Assembly: GCA_012513005.1 (NCBI GenBank)
Contig: JAAZCZ010000073.1
Location: 1-6,587 of the forward strand
Direction of reading: 5' to 3'
Origin: Oscillospiraceae bacterium
GTDB lineage: Bacteria; Bacillota; Clostridia; Oscillospirales; Oscillospiraceae
Length of the DNA: 6,587 nucleotides
The notes beneath the pieces were generated by a model that saw only the letters and a program-made list of their open reading frames with translations, was not told where the DNA came from and ran no database searches. Shown here in pieces: positions 1 through 4,491 of this stretch. A program made the position numbers and the translations under genes. Position 1 is the stretch's first letter. Each line of letters opens with the position of its first letter.

Positions 1-18
1 GACAATCCAGCTACCCAT
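1..18 (-). CDS. FeoB-associated Cys-rich membrane protein, N-terminal fragment (runs off left end)
   Basis: Only six codons are visible, reading M-G-S-W-I-V. The ATG shares its A with the last base of the feoB stop codon (TAATG arrangement), so translation is probably coupled to feoB. A GGTGAG stretch about 6 bases before the ATG, inside the end of feoB, could serve as ribosome binding site. MGSWIV followed by a hydrophobic helix is how many small Firmicute FeoB-associated Cys-rich membrane proteins (about 50-60 aa) begin, and these sit directly after feoB. The identification therefore rests on position, coupling and six residues. The cysteine-rich tail lies outside the window and cannot be checked. 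Confidence 0.5.
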
Positions 19-2438
19 TATGCACTCACCGCCTCATTAGAGAGTGAGCGGGTGCTTTTTTCTGCACTTTGTTTTCTAAACAGCAGATAAATAAAGGCAG
101 CGGCAAAGATAAGGGCAACAGCAGTACCGACACCGAATGTACCGGTTATAATCAGCATACCCAACTGATAAACAATAAGCGAAATAACATAGGCAAACAC
201 TGTCTGATATAAAATGGCAAACCAGGTCCACTTAGCGTTGTTCATCTCGCGGCGTATAGCGCCGATTGCAGCAAAGCAGGGGGCGCAAAGCAGGTTAAAT
301 ACTAAGAATGAGTAAGCGGCAATGGGGGTAAATGCCTGACGCATATTTGCCCAGACCTGCCAGCCGTTTTCTGCCACTTCCTCAAATCCGCCAAACAGCA
401 CACCAAAGGTGCCGACAACGTTTTCCTTGGCAATAAGACCCGTAACAGTAGCAACTGCTCCCTGCCAGTGTCCCCAGCCCAAGGGCGCAAAGATAAAGGC
501 AACGGCTCCGCCGATTTTAGCTAAAATACTGCTGTTCATTTCCACCATGCCGAACTTGCCGTCTTCCCAACCAAAGTGAGAAGTAAACCAAACAAATATA
601 GTGGCAAGCAAAATGATTGTACCGGCCTTTTTAATAAACGACCAGCCACGCTCCCAAGTCGAGCGAAGCACATTGCCGACTGTCGGCCAGTGGTATGCAG
701 GCAGCTCCATAACAAAGGGTGCAACATCTCCTGCAAACATCTTTGTCTTTTTTAGTATAATTCCCGAAGTGATAATAGCTGCAATGCCGATAAAGTAGGC
801 ACTCGGGGCAACCCACCAGGCATCAGCAAACAAAGCACCGGCAATTAAAGCTATTATAGGCAGCTTTGCACTGCAGGGAATAAATGTTGTGGTCATAATT
901 GTCATCTTGCGATCCCTGTCGTTTTCGATTGTTCGAGACGCCATAACTCCGGGGATTCCGCAGCCGGTTCCGATTAAAATCGGAATAAAAGATTTACCCG
1001 AAAGCCCAAATTTGCGGAAAACTCTGTCAAGCACAAAGGCGATTCTCGCCATATAACCGCAGGCTTCCAAGAAAGCAAGCAGGAGGAATAAAACAAGCAT
1101 CTGCGGCACAAAGCCCAAAACAGCGCCAACACCTGCGATAATTCCGTCAACAACAAGCCCTTTTAGCCATTCGGCAGTACCGATTGATTCCAGACCGGCT
1201 GTAGCCAATACGGGAATACCGCGCACCCATATACCGTAATCTTTAGGGTCAGGCTCCTGCGATTCTAATGCTTTTAAATAATCTGCATAGGTAACGGGAA
1301 ATTCTTCCTCAATATTACCCTTATCATCATAAATATACGCTGTGGTGACAAGGTCCTTTGCAGCCTTCGGCTCTGTTCCTGCTTCTTCTGCGGCTTTTTC
1401 AAAAAACTCAACGGTAGCAGCAGGCTTAATACGCGCTTCCTGCATTTCCTCAAATTCAGTCGCACCGATTCCGAACAAGTGCCAGCCGTCGCCAAACAGA
1501 TTTTCATTTGTCCAATCAGTCGCCCAAGAGCCGACTGTTGTAACGGCAATATAATAAACAAGGAACATAACAAGGGCAAAAATCGGAAGCCCCAAAAATC
1601 GGTTTGTGACAATCTTGTCTATTTTATCCGAAGTAGAGAGCTTACCGGAATTCTTCTTTCTGTAGCTGCTCTTTAGAATCGAGGATATATATAAGTACCT
1701 CTCGTTTGTGATTATGCTCTCAGCATCGTCATCAAACTCCTGCTCAACAGCCGAAATATCAGACTCAATATGCTCTGTTACATCAGCGCTTAATTCTAAA
1801 TGCTCAAGAACTCTCTCGTCACGCTCAAAGATTTTAATAGCATACCATCTGTGCTGCTCCTGCGGAAAGCTGTGTACAGCGGCTTCCTCAATGTGCGCCA
1901 GTGCATGCTCAACACTTCCCGAGAATGTGCTGATAGGATTTGCATTGCCCTCTGCCGCTGCCTTAAGTGCAGCCTCCGCAGCTTCAGTAATCCCTGTGCC
2001 TTTTAGTGCAGAAATTTCAACAACACGGCAGCCCAGCTTTCGAGAAAGCTCCTGCAAATTAATAACATCTCCGCGTTTTTTGACCACATCAATCATATTG
2101 ACAGCGACAACAAGCGGAATTCCAAGCTCAGCCAGCTGAGTGCTTAAGTAGAGGTTTCTCTCTAAGTTAGTGCCGTCAACTATATTCAAAATAGCATCGG
2201 GTCTTGTGTTTATAAGATAATCTCTGGCAACAACCTCTTCAAGCGTATAGGGCGAAAGTGAATAGATACCGGGAAGGTCCATAATAAGCACATCACGGTT
2301 TTTCTTTAGCTTACCCTCTTTCTTTTCAACTGTAACCCCGGGCCAGTTTCCCACAAACTGATTAGAGCCGGTTAAAGCGTTAAACAGAGTAGTTTTACCG
2401 CTGTTCGGGTTGCCTGCAAGTGCAATTGTAATAGGCAT
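18..2438 (-). CDS. feoB: Ferrous iron transport protein B (FeoB)
   Basis: FeoB is a polytopic inner-membrane Fe(II) importer with a cytosolic N-terminal G domain. This copy is 806 aa. The G motifs are clear: G1 GNPNSGKT (9-16), G2 region NWPGVTVE (31-38), G3 DLPG (54-57), G4 NMID (114-117) and G5 SALKG (143-147). A helical linker follows to about residue 280. The membrane domain carries the two Gate signatures, including GCGIPG (C493) with FIPCSAKLP (C522), plus LEACGYMARIAF (458-469) and a late LLCAPC motif (C718, C721). Between the first TM helix (about 284-303) and the next membrane region (about 425) is a polar, acidic stretch of roughly 120 residues, which is predicted to be extracytoplasmic and makes the protein longer than the 773-aa E. 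coli FeoB. The start is set by AGGAGG 8 bases upstream. The gene lies 84 bases after feoA, and its stop overlaps the next gene by one base. Likely iron-repressed through the upstream DtxR-type sites. Confidence 0.97.
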   Translation of the reverse strand: MPITIALAGNPNSGKTTLFNALTGSNQFVGNWPGVTVEKKEGKLKKNRDVLIMDLPGIYSLSPYTLEEVVARDYLINTRPDAILNIVDGTNLERNLYLSTQLAELGIPLVVAVNMIDVVKKRGDVINLQELSRKLGCRVVEISALKGTGITEAAEAALKAAAEGNANPISTFSGSVEHALAHIEEAAVHSFPQEQHRWYAIKIFERDERVLEHLELSADVTEHIESDISAVEQEFDDDAESIITNERYLYISSILKSSYRKKNSGKLSTSDKIDKIVTNRFLGLPIFALVMFLVYYIAVTTVGSWATDWTNENLFGDGWHLFGIGATEFEEMQEARIKPAATVEFFEKAAEEAGTEPKAAKDLVTTAYIYDDKGNIEEEFPVTYADYLKALESQEPDPKDYGIWVRGIPVLATAGLESIGTAEWLKGLVVDGIIAGVGAVLGFVPQMLVLFLLLAFLEACGYMARIAFVLDRVFRKFGLSGKSFIPILIGTGCGIPGVMASRTIENDRDRKMTIMTTTFIPCSAKLPIIALIAGALFADAWWVAPSAYFIGIAAIITSGIILKKTKMFAGDVAPFVMELPAYHWPTVGNVLRSTWERGWSFIKKAGTIILLATIFVWFTSHFGWEDGKFGMVEMNSSILAKIGGAVAFIFAPLGWGHWQGAVATVTGLIAKENVVGTFGVLFGGFEEVAENGWQVWANMRQAFTPIAAYSFLVFNLLCAPCFAAIGAIRREMNNAKWTWFAILYQTVFAYVISLIVYQLGMLIITGTFGVGTAVALIFAAAFIYLLFRKQSAEKSTRSLSNEAVSA

Positions 2439-2457
2439 ATCATTGTCCTCCTGTATA

Positions 2458-2473
2458 ATTAGCCAAGGCTAAC
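2458..2473. promoter_or_regulatory. Candidate DtxR-type operator between feoA and feoB (site D)
   Basis: The plus strand reads ATTAG-CCAAGG-CTAAC, which matches the GTTAG-N6-CTAAC pattern of the feo promoter sites at 9 of 10 arm positions. The core TTAGCC-AA-GGCTAA is also a tight inverted repeat, so it could fold as a short RNA hairpin just upstream of the feoB ribosome binding site. Either a DNA operator or an RNA element would fit; the shared spacing favours the operator reading. Confidence 0.4.
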
Positions 2474-2482
2474 TTTGCTGCA

Positions 2483-2510
2483 TTAATATTGCGGAGAAAA
2501 TCTCCGCCAA
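2483..2510 (-). promoter_or_regulatory. Weak candidate internal promoter for feoB
   Basis: On the minus strand TTGGCG (2510-2505) is followed after 16 bases by TATTAA (2488-2483). Each hexamer matches the sigma-A consensus at 4 of 6 positions. The predicted start near 2476 would put candidate operator D at about +3 to +18, the same placement as at the feoA and peroxiredoxin promoters. Sequence match alone is weak, and the -35 overlaps the intergenic hairpin. Confidence 0.2.
2491..2507 (-). other. Intergenic hairpin downstream of feoA
   Basis: GCGGAGA (2491-2497) pairs with TCTCCGC (2501-2507) across a 3-base loop, beginning about 15 bases after the feoA stop. No T-tract follows on either strand, so it is not an intrinsic terminator. 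In the feo transcript it would fold as a compact stem, plausibly an mRNA stability or processing element that sets the feoA to feoB ratio. That role is inference. Confidence 0.5.
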
Positions 2511-2522
2511 AAACTAAAAAAT

Positions 2523-2744
2523 TTATAAAACCTCAATCATATCCGCATCGGTTTTTCTTATCGAAAGCTCATATCCACGAACAGTAAGCTCAACGGGGTC
2601 TCCCAAGGGTGCAACCTTCCTGACATATATTTCAGTGCCCTTTGTAATACCCATGTCCATTATCCTGCGTTTAACGGCGCCAGTTCCGTGAATCTTAACT
2701 ATCTTAGCGGTTTCGCCGCATTTTACTTCTTTAAGTGTCTTCAT
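2523..2744 (-). CDS. feoA: Ferrous iron transport protein A (FeoA), second copy in operon
   Basis: FeoA is a small cytosolic SH3-like protein that works with FeoB in Fe(II) uptake. The 73-aa product shows the typical family layout: an opening MKTLKEVKCGETAKIVKI strand segment, the helix AVKRRIMDMGITKGTEI, then VAPLGDPVELTVRGYELSIRK and a terminal DADMIEVL. An upstream in-frame ATG (2750) would add Met-Gln, but the AAGGAGG motif lies only 2 bases from it and 8 bases from the ATG at 2744, so the shorter start is preferred. The gene starts about 22 bases after the upstream FeoA-type gene and is followed by an 84-base gap containing a hairpin and a candidate operator before feoB. Confidence 0.93.
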   Translation of the reverse strand: MKTLKEVKCGETAKIVKIHGTGAVKRRIMDMGITKGTEIYVRKVAPLGDPVELTVRGYELSIRKTDADMIEVL

Positions 2745-2766
2745 CTGCATTGCCTCCTTAATATAA

Positions 2767-2979
2767 TCACACCATAATTTTATTTGCCATCTCTTTACTT
2801 ATAGCAACCCTGGAATCTTTAATATTGACAATCACATTTCCGCATATTTCTGTAATAATCGTAACTTGTGCTCCAACAACAAAACCCAAATCCTCAAGGT
2901 GCTTTTTAATCTCCGACTTACCGCCTACTCTGCGAATCAAATTGCATTCGCCGACCTCTGCCAAACTAAGGGGCATCAT
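2767..2979 (-). CDS. feoA: FeoA-type protein, first gene of the feo operon
   Basis: The 70-aa protein has a FeoA/SH3-like fold signature: MPLSLAEVGECNLIRRV, the helix GKSEIKKHLEDLGFVVGAQV with its LGF-x2-G turn, then strands ITEICGNVIVNIKDSRVAIS and the end EMANKIMV. It is clearly diverged from the second FeoA downstream, for example ICGNVIVNIKDSRVAIS against LGDPVELTVRGYELSIR, so it is not a recent duplicate. A GGAG motif 7 bases before the first of two adjacent ATGs sets the start. Paired feoA genes before feoB are common in Clostridia. The promoter and two operator palindromes lie directly upstream. FeoA is the likely role; a regulatory or scaffold variant is possible. Confidence 0.9.
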   Translation of the reverse strand: MMPLSLAEVGECNLIRRVGGKSEIKKHLEDLGFVVGAQVTIITEICGNVIVNIKDSRVAISKEMANKIMV

Positions 2980-3006
2980 TCTTGCACTCCTTTCATAGAG
3001 AAAAAG

Positions 3007-3022
3007 GTTAGATTTGCCTAAC
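3007..3022. promoter_or_regulatory. DtxR-type operator at the feo transcription start (site A)
   Basis: GTTAG-ATTTGC-CTAAC is a perfect 5-bp-arm palindrome with a 6-bp centre, extendable by one more pair (G3006/C3023). Read from 3008, TTAGATTTGCCTAACC matches the first 16 bases of the known DtxR consensus (TTAGGTTAGSCTAACCTAA) at 14 positions. It covers about +1 to +17 of the predicted feo promoter. Its binding protein is inferred to be the divergent repressor at 3170. Confidence 0.8.
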
Positions 3023-3029
3023 CGTATGT

Positions 3030-3058
3030 ATGTTAGCTTATACTAACCCGTTTGTCAA
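3030..3058 (-). promoter_or_regulatory. Promoter of the feo operon
   Basis: On the minus strand a perfect TTGACA -35 (3058-3053) is followed after 17 bases by TAACAT (3035-3030, 4 of 6 to consensus). The predicted start is near 3023, giving a leader of about 44 bases to the first ATG. A strong -35 with a weak -10, overlapped by site B and followed by site A, fits a strongly repressible promoter. Confidence 0.7.
3032..3047. promoter_or_regulatory. DtxR-type operator inside the feo promoter (site B)
   Basis: GTTAG-CTTATA-CTAAC is a second perfect palindrome with the same 6-bp centre as site A. Read from 3033, it matches the first 16 bases of the DtxR consensus at 13 positions. It sits in the -35/-10 spacer and overlaps the first bases of the -10, so occupancy would exclude RNA polymerase. 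Its centre is 25 bp from that of site A. Confidence 0.8.
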
Positions 3059-3067
3059 GAGATATTT

Positions 3068-3082
3068 TACAGATAATCTGTA
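3068..3082. promoter_or_regulatory. 15-bp palindrome between the divergent feo and regulator promoters
   Basis: TACAGAT-A-ATCTGTA is a perfect inverted repeat with 7-bp arms and a single central base. It does not fit the GTTAG-N6-CTAAC pattern or the classical Fur/PerR boxes. It ends 10 bases upstream of the feo -35 and lies about 45 bases upstream of the regulator's -10, a place where an activator or second repressor could act on both promoters. The binding factor is unknown. Confidence 0.5.
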
Positions 3083-3125
3083 TTTATATTTTTTTAGCAA
3101 TTTGATATAAAAAGTACAGAAAATG

Positions 3126-3134
3126 TGCTATAAT
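3126..3134 (+). promoter_or_regulatory. Extended -10 promoter of the DtxR-family regulator
   Basis: TGC-TATAAT is a perfect -10 with an extended TGn element. No good -35 is placed at 16-18 bases (TTGATA at 3102 is 21 bases away), as is common for extended -10 promoters. The predicted start near 3141 lies inside candidate operator C, which suggests autoregulation. The leader to the ATG is about 29 bases. Confidence 0.65.
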
Positions 3135-3135
3135 A

Positions 3136-3151
3136 GTTAGCAAAGAATAAC
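3136..3151. promoter_or_regulatory. Candidate DtxR-type autoregulatory operator (site C)
   Basis: GTTAG-CAAAGA-ATAAC has the same geometry as sites A and B with one arm mismatch (9 of 10). It begins just after the -10 of the regulator promoter and spans about -5 to +11, a typical position for negative autoregulation. Confidence 0.5.
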
Positions 3152-3169
3152 CATACACGGAGGTACGAG

Positions 3170-3556
3170 ATGAAGATACAGGAATCAGCCGAAAACTATC
3201 TTGAAACTATACTTATTCTAAAAAACAGACAGGGCTATGTGCGCTCTATCGACATAGTAAACGAACTTGATTTCTCAAAACCCAGCGTGAGCGTTGCAAT
3301 GAAGAAGCTTCGTAAGAGCGGGCATATAAACATGGACGAAGAGGGGCTCATAAGCTTCACCGAAAAGGGCAGAGAGGTAGCTGAAAAAATTTATGAGCGG
3401 CACACGCTCCTTTCACGCTGGCTGACTGCAATCGGGGTAGATGAAAAAACAGCCGCAGAGGATGCGTGCAGAATTGAGCATGTAATCAGCCAGCAGACCT
3501 TCGATAAGCTGCGAGAGCATGCAGGTCTGCGTGAAACAGATAGCCCGAGCGAGTAA
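3170..3556 (+). CDS. DtxR/MntR-family metal-dependent transcriptional repressor
   Basis: The 128-aa protein has an N-terminal winged helix-turn-helix (about 5-70) and a dimerisation/metal-binding domain (about 71-120). It lacks the C-terminal SH3-like domain of DtxR/IdeR, so its length resembles B. subtilis MntR. By alignment from memory, the recognition helix SKPSVSVAMKKL (36-47) keeps the Ser, Pro and Ser of DtxR SGPTVSQ. The primary metal site reads N9, E12, H78, C100, E103 and H104. DACRIEHVIS is close to DtxR EACRWEHVMS (C102, E105, H106), whereas MntR has Glu in place of the Cys. N9 stands where DtxR has Met10 and MntR Asp8. The DtxR ancillary residues E83 and H98 align with S82 and A96. 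This mix points towards Fe(II) rather than Mn(II), as does the adjacent feo operon, but metal choice is inference. The start has GGAGG 6 bases upstream. Probable targets are feo, itself and the neighbouring peroxiredoxin gene. Confidence 0.92.
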   Translation: MKIQESAENYLETILILKNRQGYVRSIDIVNELDFSKPSVSVAMKKLRKSGHINMDEEGLISFTEKGREVAEKIYERHTLLSRWLTAIGVDEKTAAEDACRIEHVISQQTFDKLREHAGLRETDSPSE

Positions 3557-3591
3557 TTTTGCCGAGCAGAAAATATGCTAATCTAAATAAT

Positions 3592-3621
3592 AAAAAAGCA
3601 GCGGAAATTCCGCTGCTTTTT
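3592..3621. terminator. Bidirectional intrinsic terminator between regulator and peroxiredoxin genes
   Basis: AGCAGCGG (3597-3604) pairs with CCGCTGCT (3610-3617) around AAATT, with an A-tract before it and a T-tract after it on the plus strand. Both strands therefore show a GC-rich stem followed by U residues. It lies 35 bases after the regulator stop and about 20 bases after the peroxiredoxin stop, so it can end both convergent transcripts. Confidence 0.93.
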
Positions 3622-3641
3622 CTATGCTATATAATCGGCCT

Positions 3642-4322
3642 TTACTTATCCTTCTTAAAGCAAAGGAACCAGTCGAGGCACTTAACATCCTCGCTCTGCA
3701 TTGCCATACGCTCCTTAGCAGCACCGCAGGTGCCGGGGGCGGGAACGATAACATCATCGCCGGGTCTCCAGTCGGCAGGAGTTGCAACTCCGTCCTTATC
3801 GCTCTTCTGAAGCGCCTGGATAATACGCTTAATCTCGTCAAAGTTTCTGCCGAGTGACAGAGGATAATAAAGAATGGTGCGAATAAGTCCCTCAGGGTCA
3901 ACAACGAATACTGCGCGAACAGCCTGCGTGTTGGACTGACCGGGCTGAATCATGCCGTACTTCTTGGCAACGTCCATGCGGATATCCTCAATCAGTGGGA
4001 ATGTGACATCGAGATCCTTCATGCCCTTCCACTCAAGCTCCTTAATCCTGCGAAGCCAGGCGATATGAGCAAAGAGGGAGTCGACAGAAAGGCCGACAAG
4101 CTCCGTGTTAAGAGCCTTAAACTCCTCAAGCATGGAAGTGAAGGTCATAAACTCGGTTGTGCAGACAGGTGTGAAGTCTGCCGGGTGTGAAAACAGGATT
4201 ACCCATTTTCCTTTATAATCTGCGGGAAAGTTAATAACTCCCTGTGTGGTAATGGCCTTAAACGCCGGTGCCGGCTCTCCGATTAAGGGCATCTGTGTTC
4301 TCTCTTCAATAATGTTTTCCAT
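3642..4322 (-). CDS. Peroxiredoxin, Prx6 subfamily (thiol peroxidase)
   Basis: The 226-aa cytosolic enzyme reduces H2O2 or organic peroxides through a peroxidatic cysteine. The active-site motif is DFTPVCTTE with C54. Family features follow: VGLSVDSLFAHIAWLRRIKE, FPLIEDIRMDVAKKYGM, TQAVRAVFVVDPEGLIRTILYYPLSLGRNFDEI and the Prx6 C-terminal signature GVATPADWRPGDDVIVPAP. Three further cysteines lie near the end (C199, C215, C221). The C-x5-C pair resembles the C-terminal cysteines of archaeal Prx6-type enzymes, which act as resolving residues, so this is probably not a strict 1-Cys enzyme. An upstream ATG (4340) lacks a ribosome binding site, while AGGAAG 7-8 bases before the ATG at 4322 supports the chosen start. 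The gene has its own near-consensus promoter, a leader hairpin and a candidate DtxR-type operator, and shares a terminator with the metal regulator. Confidence 0.93.
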   Translation of the reverse strand: MENIIEERTQMPLIGEPAPAFKAITTQGVINFPADYKGKWVILFSHPADFTPVCTTEFMTFTSMLEEFKALNTELVGLSVDSLFAHIAWLRRIKELEWKGMKDLDVTFPLIEDIRMDVAKKYGMIQPGQSNTQAVRAVFVVDPEGLIRTILYYPLSLGRNFDEIKRIIQALQKSDKDGVATPADWRPGDDVIVPAPGTCGAAKERMAMQSEDVKCLDWFLCFKKDK

Positions 4323-4346
4323 TTCTACACTTCCTTTCATATATAA

Positions 4347-4361
4347 GCCGACTTTGTCGGC
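4347..4361 (-). other. Hairpin in the peroxiredoxin mRNA leader
   Basis: GCCGAC (4347-4352) pairs with GTCGGC (4356-4361) around a 3-base loop. It starts about 23 bases into the predicted transcript and ends 24 bases before the preferred start codon. There is no T-tract directly after it beyond TTATAT, so a 5' stability stem is more likely than an attenuator. Confidence 0.5.
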
Positions 4362-4366
4362 GGATA

Positions 4367-4382
4367 GTTAGATTAAACTTAC
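4367..4382. promoter_or_regulatory. Candidate DtxR-type operator at the peroxiredoxin start site (site E)
   Basis: GTTAG-ATTAAA-CTTAC on the plus strand keeps the arm sequence and 6-bp spacing of sites A and B at 9 of 10 arm positions. It covers about +2 to +18 of the predicted peroxiredoxin transcript, the same placement as site A relative to the feo start. This would link peroxide defence to metal status. Confidence 0.45.
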
Positions 4383-4390
4383 TGCATCCT

Positions 4391-4419
4391 ATTATACACA
4401 ATTTTCACCTAAAAGTCAA
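4391..4419 (-). promoter_or_regulatory. Promoter of the peroxiredoxin gene
   Basis: TTGACT (4419-4414) and a perfect TATAAT (4396-4391) are separated by 17 bases on the minus strand, a near-consensus sigma-A promoter. The predicted start is near 4384, giving a leader of about 60 bases that includes operator E and the hairpin. Confidence 0.88.
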
Positions 4420-4448
4420 GGTAAAAGCAAGGCAGCAAAGGCCATTCT

Positions 4449-4463
4449 TGTGACAAAATCACA
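4449..4463. repeat. Short inverted repeat TGTGA-N5-TCACA upstream of the peroxiredoxin promoter
   Basis: TGTGA (4449-4453) and TCACA (4459-4463) flank CAAAA. It lies about 30 bases upstream of the peroxiredoxin -35 and just past the stop of the DUF1801 gene. It could be a protein site or a weak 3' hairpin of that gene. No T-tract follows on the minus strand, so a terminator is not supported. Confidence 0.3.
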
Positions 4464-4491
4464 TATGATTAAGTCTAAATAATAAGCCGGT

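Noticed and set aside
1274..1612. Minus-strand ORF of 112 codons overlapping the FeoB insertion in another frame
   Set aside because: It shadows feoB. The FeoB frame is continuous through the insertion, so there is no frameshift that would need this frame.
1708..2139. Plus-strand ORF of 143 codons inside feoB
   Set aside because: It lies fully antisense to a well-supported FeoB G domain, has Ser/Cys-rich low-complexity composition and no ribosome binding site that stands out.
2491..2507. Hairpin after feoA as an intrinsic terminator
   Set aside because: No run of T follows the stem on the minus strand, and feoB downstream clearly belongs to the operon.
2980..3169. Riboswitch or structured RNA in the feo-regulator intergenic region
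   Set aside because: The leaders are only about 44 and 29 bases long from the predicted starts, and the palindromes are better explained as DNA operators.
4323..4340. Longer peroxiredoxin start at ATG 4340
   Set aside because: No ribosome binding site precedes it and it follows directly after the leader hairpin, while AGGAAG is well placed for the ATG at 4322.
4449..4463. TGTGA/TCACA as a CRP-type site
   Set aside because: The spacer is 5 bases rather than the 6 of the CRP consensus and no CRP-like gene is visible; it is listed only as an inverted repeat.
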